From Paenibacillus sp. BJ-4 (lineage in GTDB: Bacteria; Bacillota; Bacilli; Paenibacillales; Paenibacillaceae), in NCBI RefSeq assembly GCF_020404765.1, contig NZ_JAIVEM010000163.1, positions 1-64,000 on the forward strand: a DNA stretch of 64,000 nt. Direction: 5' to 3'. Under the pieces are notes generated by a model that did no database searches, had not been told where the DNA came from, and saw nothing but the letters and a program-made list of their open reading frames with translations. Made by a program: the position numbers and the translations under genes. How positions within the stretch are numbered: the stretch's first letter is position 1; each line of letters begins with the position of its first letter. Below are positions 17,664 to 27,473 of this stretch, one piece after another.

Positions 17664-18035
17664 TTAAATGTCTGAGAAAATGTCCGTATCGCCACTTGAG
17701 GCCGCTATCACAAAAACAACGACTAAGAAAAGAATGATCAGTGCATAAATCAGTGTCCCGATAATACTACATACCAGTCCGGCAATCGCCATACCTCTGC
17801 CTTGTTCGCCATAACGATTAATTTCCTTCAGGGAAAGGCTGGACAAAATAATGCCAACTATTCCGATAATCAACCCAAGATAAGGAATGACAACCGATAA
17901 AATCCCGAGTACCATCGAGGCAACAGCCTTACTGTTAGTAGGTGGGACCACTGGGGGCTGGTTAAATGGGGCGTTATAATCGTTCGTCTCCTGAAAAGAG
18001 TCGGAAGATCGAGGCTCTTTGTATAAATCACTCAT
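17664..18035 (-). CDS. DUF4190 membrane protein
   Basis: A 123-aa protein with a proline-rich cytoplasmic N-terminus (residues 1-33) and two hydrophobic segments (about 36-67 and 82-113). The blocks KAVASMVLGILSVV and GRGMAIAGLVCSIIG are the DUF4190 hallmark. The family is of unknown function and common in Gram-positive bacteria. It is single-gene with only a weak ribosome site (TTGGAG, 14 nt from the ATG). Confidence 0.8.
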   Translation of the reverse strand: MSDLYKEPRSSDSFQETNDYNAPFNQPPVVPPTNSKAVASMVLGILSVVIPYLGLIIGIVGIILSSLSLKEINRYGEQGRGMAIAGLVCSIIGTLIYALIILFLVVVFVIAASSGDTDIFSDI

Positions 18036-18298
18036 CTGTTTAATTCAACTCCAATATGTAAAATAGCAATATATACGTTCTAGGGTACCACAATCTTACA
18101 AACCAGGACAGTACTTATTTTAAAAAATAATAAACCAAGCTAATATTCATAATTTTGTCTACTTTCATATACTCGTTTATGTCAAAAAGAAGACCATCGG
18201 CTTCATACGCACCTATTGTGCGAATTGAGCATACAGTATTTTACCCATTCCAGATAAAATGCGCTCCATGAGAGCATCCTGCCAAGGAGGACGGAGCT

Positions 18299-18886
18299 AT
18301 GTCATATCGTGCAATATCCCGCAGAAGAGGTTCACCTCACAAACGTTTAAAGGCTAACACGCTCAGAAAAATATCCGTCGCCATGCTGCCATTTTACAAA
18401 GCAATCGCGACCCGCCGTGGTTTTGCCGTTCAATGGTCACAGGCTGTGGTGCAGGGCAATTTGGATCGGATGAAATCCCTTCTCTGCTCGGTAGCGCCAT
18501 TTGCCGCCAAACAAGGATTAGGCACGAACGGCATCGGCTACTTTATTTCCTTTTTGGTTCAACCACCGATGCTTTATTATACGAACGGAACGACGATTCC
18601 ACCGGGAACAGTGCAATTTACGTTTGAGCCGAGAGTCCATCGCGCCATCGCCAAGGCCATTTTTCCGCTGTATCGCGAGCTGGCACACAATCGATGCTTT
18701 GCTTCTGCTCTAGCCAAAGCGATCAACAGGCAAGACCAGCATGCGGTGACTGTGATGATCCGCAGTTTGATCCCATCCTCTGCGCTAAAATCTGTACAGA
18801 TTGAGGATTATGGCTTCGCCCTGCTTTTTAAGTACCCCTTCAGTAAGTATCCCTATCGTAATCTACTCATTCAGGAATTTACTTAA
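18299..18886 (+). CDS. Conserved hypothetical protein, basic, 195 aa
   Basis: ATG 18299 follows AAGGAGG. The N-terminus is very basic (SYRAISRRRGSPHKRLKAN). The protein has two similar halves, each with a helix-like block: VAMLPFYKAIATRRGFA near residue 30 and AKAIFPLYRELAHNRCFA near 125. Each half is followed by an A-x-x-x-G-N-L/N-R-Q-D segment and then an S-L-L/S-L-I stretch, so it probably arose by internal duplication. No signal peptide or known domain was recognised. It faces the next gene tail to tail. Confidence 0.65.
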   Translation: MSYRAISRRRGSPHKRLKANTLRKISVAMLPFYKAIATRRGFAVQWSQAVVQGNLDRMKSLLCSVAPFAAKQGLGTNGIGYFISFLVQPPMLYYTNGTTIPPGTVQFTFEPRVHRAIAKAIFPLYRELAHNRCFASALAKAINRQDQHAVTVMIRSLIPSSALKSVQIEDYGFALLFKYPFSKYPYRNLLIQEFT

Positions 18887-18894
18887 AGTGGTCG

Positions 18895-19245
18895 CTACAG
18901 GTATCTTTGCTTGAGTTCTCCAATAAGCTCTTTTCCCAATTGTATTGCCATATCTGTCAGCACTCTGATTTCTTCCTTGGTTGTATTGTCCAAATGCGCC
19001 CCACAGCAAATCGCAAAGTTGCCTGCAAACTCTTTTCGCAAGCGAACTGCAATTTCCTCGGTAATATAAAATTCCTTGTGGGATTGCAATTGCACGGTTT
19101 GAATGGGCTCCAGTCTGGCCCCCGCTGTAATCGTTCCCAGATGGGGTTGATCACCGCCTGAAATGAGTACAACTATATCCTCCCCCATAAAATAGGCATC
19201 CAGCACAAGGCGAATACGTCCGCTTTCTTTTTGCAAATGAATCAT
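18895..19245 (-). CDS. LpdD-like prenylated-flavin chaperone family protein
   Basis: The 116-aa protein contains ISGGDQPHLGTITAGARL near residues 30-47, the diagnostic block of the LpdD/UbiD-associated small subunit family. That family shares the fold of proteasome assembly chaperone 4 and helps load prenylated FMN into UbiD-type decarboxylases. Start at ATG 19245 behind GGGAGAGG. No UbiD or UbiX gene is nearby, so its partner must be elsewhere, or the protein has another job. Confidence 0.6.
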   Translation of the reverse strand: MIHLQKESGRIRLVLDAYFMGEDIVVLISGGDQPHLGTITAGARLEPIQTVQLQSHKEFYITEEIAVRLRKEFAGNFAICCGAHLDNTTKEEIRVLTDMAIQLGKELIGELKQRYL

Positions 19246-19340
19246 ATGATCCTCTCCCGCTTAAAATAATACTTAATTGTGATTATATTCACTTTACTTG
19301 TTTCTAATTATTGTATCGCTTCCTGAACAGTTCGACAATT

Positions 19341-19386
19341 AAAAATGGCCCGAGCAAGCCCCGATAAACGGTGGCTTGCTTGGGCC
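19341..19386 (-). terminator. Terminator of the large S8 protease gene
   Basis: A 14-bp stem (ggcccgagcaagcc / ggcttgcttgggcc) followed on the minus strand by ATTTTTAATT. Confidence 0.8.
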
Positions 19387-19428
19387 TTCATCGCTACTTT
19401 AATAGAAACATTATCATTCCTACTTCCG

Positions 19429-22400
19429 TTAACGGATCGTAATTGTATGCACCGCTTTACCAGTTGCGCCAGCATTATCCGTCACCGTTAGCTCCACAGT
19501 ATATGTTCCGGCTGTGGTGAATTTATGCTTCACCTTGGAGCCGATGGCTGTATCGCCATCACCAAAATCCCAGCTGTAGCTGACAATTTCACCATCTACG
19601 TCACGAGAAGCTTTTGCGTTAAATTGTACATTCTTGTTCTTCTTGGCCGAATCATTTGCCTGAATAATCGCTACGGGCTTTTCATTGGATGTAGGTGGAT
19701 TCGGATCAGGGTCCTGTCCACCACCTTTCGTTACATACAATCTTCCCGGCGCTTCCGTCTTCACTTCATTCCCTGCTGCATCTCTTACCCGGATGGCGAT
19801 GACTCCACCTTCCAGATTGAGAGAAGACGAAGTGAAATAAGTACCTTCATAGTGTCCTGACGAAGTTTCATTTAACGGAATTTCGTTCTGCCCTAAGGTG
19901 GACAGATTGAAGGGCAGCTCCACGTGGAAGGATGCCTCCAAGCCGGATGCACTATCGAAGGATACTCGTACCGGCTCCCCTGGAGTGATACGCACATCCT
20001 CCGCAGGCCTAATGTTTTCCAGCTTCGGCAGGGCTGTATCGACATACACCGAACGAGTAACGGTCGTTTCATTTTCGGCAAGATCCTTGGCCGTTACCGT
20101 AATCTGATTTTCTCCTTCATTAATAAGCAAACGCTTGTTAAAGCTGCCGTCACTTCCAAATTCGGCTGGCTCGCCGTTAATGCTCAATTCGGAAAGGAAC
20201 TCGTCATACACCGTACCAGTTACACTGACAACACCCGCATTTGTACGGGCTCCTTCATCGGGTGAAGTCAAAATCAATCCCGGTTTCGTCTGGTCGAGCG
20301 TCACAACCACCGGCTCGGAACGATCTGTTACTTTGCCGTATACCGCCGCTTGGACACTGAGCGGATTGGCACCTGGCTGCAGATCGACCGACAGGCTGAA
20401 CTGACGATCCTTCACCTTGGTTGTGCCAGCCAGTTCATTGCCGTTAAAGAGCTGAATATCGGCTCCCTCTGCCGGGGAATTACCTGTCACGGTAATCTTT
20501 TCTTCCTGCGTGTAGGTTGCCTTCGTAGGTGTCGTGATCGTTGGAGCATTCACCGGATATCTGACGATAGCCCGGATCATGTAATTGCCTTCATCTTCAG
20601 GTGATTGGCTCCATGTGCCGCTTACCCCTTGCCAGCTGCGAAGTGCATTCGGCCCACTCTCGTCTGTAGCAAGACCCGGTGACTGTGTGCCCGCAGCAGG
20701 CTGCGTATAGACAATGTAAAAGTCACCTTGAACCGTTACCGGCTCTGGGAACTGTACGGTTGTCCATTGTGTCTCATCCCGTACAGCCGTCCCGTCAAAT
20801 GGACCAGCCAGCAGGCGTCCAGGTGCGCCCGCCGCACCGGAGGCATCATAGACGGAGTATTGGAATGCTGTTCCGCCCGGATTCGGGAAGGCTGAGTTCC
20901 AGAACAGAAGTGATGCGCCTGTCACTTGAGCCACCTCCGACTCAGGTGTCATTCTGACAGCCCAAGAGTTGCCGGCCGCGTTAAAGGCTCTGGCATTTTC
21001 CCCTGTGCCGTCATCATAAGCGATGCCTCCCTGGAAGCCAATGAATGGCTTCAACGTGACGTTCGCTTCCACACTTCCGTTCGGAGGAGCTGTAACGGAT
21101 ATACTGTCGCTATAATAATTCTCGGCTGAAATGGATAATGTATAGGATCCTTCCAGCACGTCCAGTGTAAATTCTCCAGCTTCATTCGTATCTACCGGAG
21201 CGATACGTGCATCCTCCAGCACCAGCACTTTCGCTTTTTGGATAGGTTCACCGGATTGCTTGTCGGTAATGACTCCGTGAATCGTACCATGAGGTACGGC
21301 TTGGAGACTAAAGTTCGCTCTGACTACTTTATTATTTTCAATCGTGACCTGTTTCGTTTGAGGCTCGTAGCCGTAGGCTTCAGCCTTCAGCGTATAGTCA
21401 CCCGCTACGTGAATGAAGCTGTATTTACCTGTGGTCGGATCGGTTTTCACCGAACGTCCCGTTTCCAGTACAGTGACCGTGGCGCTGGCTGGAAGACTGT
21501 CGAGACCGACACGTCCACTGTCCACCGTCGTTTCCGCCGGCTTCACTTTTTCCTGGAATTCACTCTTTTCGGTGCTTGTAATTTTGTACAGCGGGAATTG
21601 TTCTTCCGCTTTTTGTGGTTTGATATTTGACTCAGGTACGATGTCCTTGGTCACTGTCGAAGCTGGAATGCCCAGCACACGGAAATCGTCAATGTACCAG
21701 CCGTTTTTATTCACACTGTTATCCGATTTCAAGCGGAAACGAACTTGAATCTCATTGCCGGTATAGCTATCAAGGTTGTAATAAACCGGAGCCCATTTCT
21801 TCCCGTTGGTGTTATGAGAGAATTTGCCCAGCTCAGTCCAAGTGTCGCCATTGTTTTTAGACACTTCTACATAACCAAAGTCATAGCCGGCTTCAATTTC
21901 AAACCAGTGGTTGAAGGTAAGTGTTGCGTTGCGCACACCATTCAAATTAATTTTTGGGGAAACTAACGAAAAGTCGGCTCCGCTCTCATAGCTGCTATCG
22001 AGATCCGTTCCCCACACGTTCGGTTTGGAGACTACGCTCTCAGGCCCGACTTTAGGAATGCCACGCTCCCATTCATCCTTGGTACCTGAATGAGTCCAGC
22101 CATTATCCGAGCTGCCGTCAAAATGATCGCTATACAGCGTATCCGGCACGTCTACTCTCAGAGAGACCTCATTCGACTTGGCTCCCTCATTGCCGCTATA
22201 ATCCTCGGCCGCCACGGCATAATGATAGGTCGCACTGCCAACGGTGATCGTATCGGTGAAGGTCAGTCCTGTAGTTGTACCGATGGAAGCATAATCTTTG
22301 CCTGATTGAGTGGAACGGTACACCTTGTACTGCTTTACATCTTCATCGGATGAAGCATTCCAGGCCAGCGCAACGTTGCCGACAGTATCTGCTTCGGCAG

Positions 22401-24930
22401 TCAAATTACCTGGTGCTGCAGGTGCAACAGTGTCCGGCTCCTGAATCGACAGATCGTCGATGTACCAGCCATCTTTCACAATCGTATTGTCACTTGTAAA
22501 GTTGAATAGGAGGTATACCTTTTGACCGGCAAATGCTCGCAAATCAAGATACTGCGTTTTCCAGCCGTTGCTGGTGCCGGTAAACGATAAGACCTGCTCA
22601 AATGCATTCTGACTATTGGTGGTCGCTACATACACTTTGCCGAAATCAGAATTGTTTTCAAGATCGTACCAATGCTTGAAGCTAACCAGTGCCCCTTTTG
22701 GGCTTTCGGTCAGATCAATCGGAGGCGCCATAAAATAACTGTTGGAATTGGTTTGGTATTGGCCTTCGAGATTGGTCGCGAGGACCTTCGTACCCGAGTG
22801 TGCGCTTCCGGGGCCGCTTATCGGGGTCCCCCATTTCCAGACACTGCCCTGTCCGCCGATATTGATACCTGCAATGTCTTTTTCAAAATCCTGTGTGTAG
22901 CCCGGTTTAACGCCTTTGGAGACATTCACCTTGTATACTTCAGTTTCAAAACCGTTATTACCGTAATCATTTACACGGATATAGTATTCCAGACCGGCGC
23001 TGTTCACCAAAAAAGTCGGGATGGACGCTTGATATGTACCGTCTTTGTTGTCGCCGGAGGTCCGTTCCAACGGAATATATACATAGTTTGACGTACCTGC
23101 TGTTTTGGCAAATGCCTCAACTGCTGTCACACCAACATTATCCGTTACATGAGCAGTCAGAGGTATATCGATGCCCTCGAATGCCGCAGCAGGAGGTGTA
23201 TGCTCAAGAACAGGCGCTTCCAGATCGTCTCCACCTGTTACAACTTTACCGGATACGGAGCCCAGGCCCTGGATGACCGACCCCACAGCATCCAACGCAT
23301 TAATGACACCATGTCCATAGCCATTGTTTGGCGAAGTAGGATATGTGCTGTCTGTACGCGGTGTAGCTGTGTTCATCAAAATTTCCTCAAGCTGGTCTAC
23401 GGTAAGAGAATGATTCGCCTGCAGCAACAGTGCTGCAAGACCCGCAACATGCGGACCTGCCATGGAGGTACCGTTATATCCGCCTTTATAGGCGCCGCCA
23501 GCCACGGATGACCGAATATTTACACCCGGTGCGGAGACTTCGGGCTTCACTTCGCCGTATGGCGATGGCCCCAGCAATGAGAAGCTTGCCAGTTTATCAT
23601 TGATATCGGTTGCTCCGGTGGCAAAGGATTCCGGATAGTTGGCCGGATTGGCTACCGATGCAGGTCCACCCGGATTGGAAAGAGAGGTGTTACCTGCAGA
23701 GAACTCAGGGAATATTTGGGCATCACGCCATGCCTGAACCACAGGTCGGAACCATTCATCCAGACCAGGTCCACCTCCCCACGAGTTGTTCACTACATCT
23801 GGTGCAAGCTCGGGATGCAGATTGCCTTGGGCATCTTTGGGCGCAAGCAGCCACTGACCGCCGTCCAGGATAATCGCATCCGTCGTTTCCGGATTGAAAA
23901 TCCGAACCGCAATCCACTTTGCACCTGGTGCAACGCCAATTCGATTCGTTCCGTTTTCCTCGGAGCCGACCATCGTACCCATTGTATGCGTACCATGGGA
24001 ATCGTCTTCCTGATCGACTGGAAGCGTCGCATGACTATGCGGATCGTACCAGCTCAGCTCAGGATTCACAATATTGCCTGCCGCGTCCAGGCCACGCCAT
24101 TTGCGATGCAGGGCCGGATGTGTATAATCTACGCCAGTATCCAGGTTGGCGACCACAATTCCGGTTCCGTCAATTCCTTTTTCCCAAACTTGTGGTGCGT
24201 TAATATGGGATATATTCCATTCCACCGTAGATGGGTCCACAGCATTCTTGCCTGTATTGCCGGGCTTGGCCGATGTTTTTCCATCGTCTTTATCCGGCTC
24301 CACAGCTTTCTCTGCCGTTTCAGAATTTGCCGGTGCTGCTGTCGATTTTTCAGCTGTTTTGACGTCGGTCCCCTCTGCCTGCTTGTCAACCGTCACTTTC
24401 TGCAAATAACGTGTTTCATTGGGCAAAATTTTATCGACTTCAGGCAGCTTCGAAATATGATCCAGCACTTCCTTGGTGCTTGTGACAGCCAGAGCATTCA
24501 CAATAAAGTAGCTTTTATATTCCTTCACTCCACCGTCCTTCGACTGCTTATCCAAATAATTTTCAAGCCCGTATTGGGTTCTGGAAGCCGTTTCGCGTAA
24601 AGAGCTGATTACATGGCTGCGTGCAGCCATTTTGGCAGCGGAGGGTGTTATTTTCTCAAGTGAGGCCTTTTGAAGAGCATTTTTGGAAACCTTGTTGGTG
24701 TCCACCTGTTCTTTTAATTTAACCAGATAGGTGACATAGTTGTTCTCCTCAAACTGCTTGGTTAGTTTCGGAGATACTTTCGCGGTCGTAACCTTGTGCG
24801 AAGCTGATTTCAGCTCCAGCTTGGAGCCATCCGGTGTGTTATTCGCCAAAGCGGGTTGTACAAAAGAAAAGGCCATAAGTAAAGATAGTCCGATAGATAG
24901 TGGCTTCTTGAATCGTTTAGGCTTAATCAA
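19429..24930 (-). CDS. Secreted multidomain S8 serine protease, bacillopeptidase F-like
   Basis: 1833 aa, TTG start at 24930 behind GGAGTGGAG. The domains are: signal peptide (about 1-29); I9-type propeptide (about 60-180); subtilisin domain with D264 (NLDTGVDYT), H312 (HGTHTMG) and S489 (NGTSMAGP). Two MAM-like modules follow (each ending DGWYIDDLS or NGWYIDDFRV) with a fibronectin type III domain between them. Then come two carboxypeptidase-regulatory-like repeats, Ig-like domains and a C-terminal PKD domain (DVDGEIVSYSWDFGDGD). This is bacillopeptidase F architecture with added C-terminal modules. No sortase motif or S-layer anchor is seen, so secretion into the medium is likely. A shorter paralogue lies upstream. 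Confidence 0.92.
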   Translation of the reverse strand: MIKPKRFKKPLSIGLSLLMAFSFVQPALANNTPDGSKLELKSASHKVTTAKVSPKLTKQFEENNYVTYLVKLKEQVDTNKVSKNALQKASLEKITPSAAKMAARSHVISSLRETASRTQYGLENYLDKQSKDGGVKEYKSYFIVNALAVTSTKEVLDHISKLPEVDKILPNETRYLQKVTVDKQAEGTDVKTAEKSTAAPANSETAEKAVEPDKDDGKTSAKPGNTGKNAVDPSTVEWNISHINAPQVWEKGIDGTGIVVANLDTGVDYTHPALHRKWRGLDAAGNIVNPELSWYDPHSHATLPVDQEDDSHGTHTMGTMVGSEENGTNRIGVAPGAKWIAVRIFNPETTDAIILDGGQWLLAPKDAQGNLHPELAPDVVNNSWGGGPGLDEWFRPVVQAWRDAQIFPEFSAGNTSLSNPGGPASVANPANYPESFATGATDINDKLASFSLLGPSPYGEVKPEVSAPGVNIRSSVAGGAYKGGYNGTSMAGPHVAGLAALLLQANHSLTVDQLEEILMNTATPRTDSTYPTSPNNGYGHGVINALDAVGSVIQGLGSVSGKVVTGGDDLEAPVLEHTPPAAAFEGIDIPLTAHVTDNVGVTAVEAFAKTAGTSNYVYIPLERTSGDNKDGTYQASIPTFLVNSAGLEYYIRVNDYGNNGFETEVYKVNVSKGVKPGYTQDFEKDIAGINIGGQGSVWKWGTPISGPGSAHSGTKVLATNLEGQYQTNSNSYFMAPPIDLTESPKGALVSFKHWYDLENNSDFGKVYVATTNSQNAFEQVLSFTGTSNGWKTQYLDLRAFAGQKVYLLFNFTSDNTIVKDGWYIDDLSIQEPDTVAPAAPGNLTAEADTVGNVALAWNASSDEDVKQYKVYRSTQSGKDYASIGTTTGLTFTDTITVGSATYHYAVAAEDYSGNEGAKSNEVSLRVDVPDTLYSDHFDGSSDNGWTHSGTKDEWERGIPKVGPESVVSKPNVWGTDLDSSYESGADFSLVSPKINLNGVRNATLTFNHWFEIEAGYDFGYVEVSKNNGDTWTELGKFSHNTNGKKWAPVYYNLDSYTGNEIQVRFRLKSDNSVNKNGWYIDDFRVLGIPASTVTKDIVPESNIKPQKAEEQFPLYKITSTEKSEFQEKVKPAETTVDSGRVGLDSLPASATVTVLETGRSVKTDPTTGKYSFIHVAGDYTLKAEAYGYEPQTKQVTIENNKVVRANFSLQAVPHGTIHGVITDKQSGEPIQKAKVLVLEDARIAPVDTNEAGEFTLDVLEGSYTLSISAENYYSDSISVTAPPNGSVEANVTLKPFIGFQGGIAYDDGTGENARAFNAAGNSWAVRMTPESEVAQVTGASLLFWNSAFPNPGGTAFQYSVYDASGAAGAPGRLLAGPFDGTAVRDETQWTTVQFPEPVTVQGDFYIVYTQPAAGTQSPGLATDESGPNALRSWQGVSGTWSQSPEDEGNYMIRAIVRYPVNAPTITTPTKATYTQEEKITVTGNSPAEGADIQLFNGNELAGTTKVKDRQFSLSVDLQPGANPLSVQAAVYGKVTDRSEPVVVTLDQTKPGLILTSPDEGARTNAGVVSVTGTVYDEFLSELSINGEPAEFGSDGSFNKRLLINEGENQITVTAKDLAENETTVTRSVYVDTALPKLENIRPAEDVRITPGEPVRVSFDSASGLEASFHVELPFNLSTLGQNEIPLNETSSGHYEGTYFTSSSLNLEGGVIAIRVRDAAGNEVKTEAPGRLYVTKGGGQDPDPNPPTSNEKPVAIIQANDSAKKNKNVQFNAKASRDVDGEIVSYSWDFGDGDTAIGSKVKHKFTTAGTYTVELTVTDNAGATGKAVHTITIR

Positions 24931-25045
24931 TTACTTCTCCACTCCTTTTACTAGGTTTAATGTTTCCGGAATAACCTGTACGAAAGCAAGACCTCATGCC
25001 TTGCACACCGAACACACGGGCTGCGCGACACGATGTGGTTGGCAA

Positions 25046-25070
25046 CCACCTCCTTCATAAAATATAGAGG
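25046..25070 (-). promoter_or_regulatory. STAB-SD-like 5' leader element of the large protease gene
   Basis: AAGGAGGTGG lies about 120 nt upstream of the true start, directly after a TATATTTT box, with no good ORF behind it. The same arrangement precedes the paralogue at 27152-27172. In Bacillus thuringiensis cry3A such a 5'-end Shine-Dalgarno binds 30S subunits and protects the mRNA; a similar role is inferred. A TGGTTG-c-CAACCA palindrome overlaps its downstream side. The rest of 24931-25203 holds no gene. Confidence 0.5.
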
Positions 25071-25203
25071 CACAAAAATATGTGGTTGTTCATAGATGGA
25101 TGTACTTCATAGATGAATTAACGATTCAAATGCAAGTGGTGAAATTCAGTAGATACCAAGGAGAGAAAGCAGGAGTACTTCGAAGAAAAAAGCATGTTAT
25201 ATC

Positions 25204-25230
25204 ATGACAATTTATATTAAAAATTGTCAT
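25204..25230. promoter_or_regulatory. 10-bp perfect inverted repeat upstream of protease gene
   Basis: ATGACAATTT and AAATTGTCAT are separated by 7 nt, about 150 bp upstream of the presumed promoter of the large protease gene. It may be an operator; there is no T tract to suggest a terminator. Confidence 0.4.
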
Positions 25231-25331
25231 ATGAATATATAATATGGATAGTATAAAGTTATCAAAACAGATATACAAGTAGTTTTTTTGCATTTTTCTT
25301 GCAATTCTATGAATTTTATCTTCTATTATGT

Positions 25332-25423
25332 ACGAAAATCCCTTTATAGCGGCTGCCTAAACGGTGCATTACACGGTTAGCAGGTGTATGCAATCTCTGT
25401 ACGAGCCGCTCAAAGGGATTTTC
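25332..25423. repeat. 92-bp long inverted repeat between the two protease genes
   Basis: Arms of about 21 bp (cgaaaatcccttt-agcggct / agccgct-aaagggattttcg) surround a 50-nt centre. A T run follows only on the plus strand (CTTTTTTAATTT), so it does not look like a simple terminator for the minus-strand gene ending at 25452. It may act as a bidirectional end structure or be a small miniature element. Confidence 0.5.
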
Positions 25424-25451
25424 GAAGTCTTTTTTAATTTATCCGATCCTT

Positions 25452-27062
25452 CTAGTTAAGTACTGAATTCACCGCAGCGAGCGCGTCGATCAGGCCATAG
25501 CCGTAGCCATTGTTCGGTGAAGTCCGATACTGGCTGTCAGTCAGCGGCGTCGCTGTTTTTGAAATCACATCCTCCAGCTGATCTACCGTCAAAGATGGCT
25601 TGGCCTGGAGAAGCAGTGCCACCAATCCGACTGTATGCGGACCTGCCATGGAAGTACCGTTCCATCCCCCCTCATACACTCCGCCAGGTACAGAAGAGCG
25701 AATGTTTACACCAGGAGCCGAAATTTCAGGCTTCACTTCGCCATAAGGAGAAGGACCTCGCAGCGAGAAGCTGGCCAGCTTGTTGTTAACGTCGGTGGCC
25801 CCTGTGGCATAAGCTTCCGGCAAATTCGCCGGATTGGCTACAGACCCGGCTCCGCCCGGATTTGACCATGTTGTGTTGCCTGCGGAGAACTCGGGGAATA
25901 TCTGAGCCGCTCTCCACGCTTTGGTAACTGGACGATACCATTCATCCAGGCCAGGTCCGCCGCCCCAGGAGTTATTCACCACATCCGGTGCAAGCTCAGG
26001 GTGCTTTTTGCCGCTTTTATCTACAGGAGCAAGAATCCACTGTCCACCATCCAGCAAGATGGAGTCTGTAGTATCCGGATTAAACACTCGAACGGCAATC
26101 CATTGGGCACCGGGAGCAACACCGATCTCATTCGTACCATTACTGTCCGAGCCAACGATCGTACCCATCGTATGTGTTCCATGTCCTTCTGTATCTGCCG
26201 GCAGCGATGCTCCGTTAACCGCATCATACCAGCTCAGTTCTGGGTTAACGACTTGGCCGGAAGCATTCAAACCACGCCATTTTCTTTTCAGCGCCGGGTG
26301 CGTATAATCTACGCCTGTATCGAGATTGGCAACGACAACCCCTTTGCCATCAATGCCCTTGGCCCACACCTGTGGTGCTTTGACTTTGGAAATATTCCAT
26401 TCGGCTCGGCTAGGTGTTACAGCATCCTTGTATACAGATTCCTCCACCGACTTCTGTGCATTCTCTTCCGTTACAGCCGTGTCTGCAGCAGCTTGTTCGG
26501 CTGTCGCTTCCCGGGCTGCTGGCTGGGCATCCTTGTCTATTTCAACCTTTTGCAGCTCGCGCTTTTCATCCGGTAAAATTTTATCCACCTCAGGCAGTGT
26601 AGCCAGATTATCCAGTACCTCTTTGGTACTCGTTACCGCAAGTGCGTTGACGATAAAATAGCTCTTGTACTTTTTAACGTTGCCGTTGTTGACTTCCTTT
26701 TTCAAATATTCTTCCACAGGTTGTTGCGTTTTTTCTGCTGTATCCATAAGCGAGTTCACAACTGTTGTACGTACAGACAGCTTGGCAGCAGCGGGGGAAA
26801 TCTGCTCTGCAGAAGCCTTTTGAAGAGCATGCTTCGCAACCGACTCCGTGTCTACCTGATCTTTTAATTTAACCAGGTAGGTGACATACTCGCTGTTACT
26901 GAATTGCTGGTTCAGCTTGGCGGATACCTTGGCGGAAATCGTCGAAGCTCCTGCCGAGGAGGTTGAGCTCGAATCCCCATACACCGGAGAAATCAGAGAA
27001 AAAGCAAGAAGAGCGGTAAAACTGACCGACAGCGTCTTTTTGATATTTTTCGACTTAATCAA
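25452..27062 (-). CDS. Secreted S8 serine protease, short bacillopeptidase F-like paralogue
   Basis: A 536-aa protein with TTG start at 27062 behind GGGAGATG. Signal peptide (about 1-29), propeptide (about 45-175) and a subtilisin domain with D248, H294 and S471. The mature domain ends almost at the stop codon; the MAM, Ig and PKD tail of the neighbour is absent. Sequence blocks are nearly the same as in the neighbour (WGGGPGLDEW, FPEFSAGNT, GEVKPE-SAPGVNIRSS), so the two arose by tandem duplication. Both share an unusual leader with an upstream SD-like block. Confidence 0.92.
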   Translation of the reverse strand: MIKSKNIKKTLSVSFTALLAFSLISPVYGDSSSTSSAGASTISAKVSAKLNQQFSNSEYVTYLVKLKDQVDTESVAKHALQKASAEQISPAAAKLSVRTTVVNSLMDTAEKTQQPVEEYLKKEVNNGNVKKYKSYFIVNALAVTSTKEVLDNLATLPEVDKILPDEKRELQKVEIDKDAQPAAREATAEQAAADTAVTEENAQKSVEESVYKDAVTPSRAEWNISKVKAPQVWAKGIDGKGVVVANLDTGVDYTHPALKRKWRGLNASGQVVNPELSWYDAVNGASLPADTEGHGTHTMGTIVGSDSNGTNEIGVAPGAQWIAVRVFNPDTTDSILLDGGQWILAPVDKSGKKHPELAPDVVNNSWGGGPGLDEWYRPVTKAWRAAQIFPEFSAGNTTWSNPGGAGSVANPANLPEAYATGATDVNNKLASFSLRGPSPYGEVKPEISAPGVNIRSSVPGGVYEGGWNGTSMAGPHTVGLVALLLQAKPSLTVDQLEDVISKTATPLTDSQYRTSPNNGYGYGLIDALAAVNSVLN

Positions 27063-27151
27063 TACTTTTCATCTCCCTTTGCTTGGTTTTTTGATTCTTA
27101 AGGACAACCTTCTGACAACCGCGTCAAAAGCTCACAAAATAGCCTCTGCTA

Positions 27152-27172
27152 CTCACCTCCTTAAAAAAATAT
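27152..27172 (-). promoter_or_regulatory. STAB-SD-like 5' leader element of the short protease gene
   Basis: TATATTTTTTTAAGGAGGTGAG lies about 95 nt upstream of the TTG start, with no ORF of its own. The block TATATTTTnTnAAGGAGGTG is shared with the other protease leader, so the AAGGAGG would be near the transcript 5' end. The rest of 27063-27473 is AT-rich and holds no recognisable gene. Confidence 0.5.
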
Positions 27173-27473
27173 AGATGCCGGGGTGAAATCCATAGGTCTT
27201 CATTCTAAGGTGAACGAACCCTTGGTGCAGACCGCTGAGAGCGATAATAGGGTATGGAAAATGTGAATAAATCTCGAAGAAAGTAAGAGAAAAAAAAGAA
27301 GAAAAAGGTAGGGTAAAAAAACTAGAAGTTATCGAGGAGTTTAATATCCGTATATTAAAATACAATTTAAAACAAAACAATGTGAAACTTGGTATCTTTT
27401 GAATCTAGTATAGTGTCATAAAATCAGATATTCAAGCATTTTTTTGAATTTTATTCCTTTTTTTCTTTAAGCA

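Noticed and set aside
23716-24600. 294-aa plus-strand frame opposite the S8 protease
   Set aside because: Antisense of a conserved subtilisin domain; no start signal.
24931-25050. Possible leader peptide between the upstream AAGGAGG and the large protease start
   Set aside because: The first usable TTG is only three bases from the SD, the sequence shows no coding character, and the paralogue's leader has no matching ORF.
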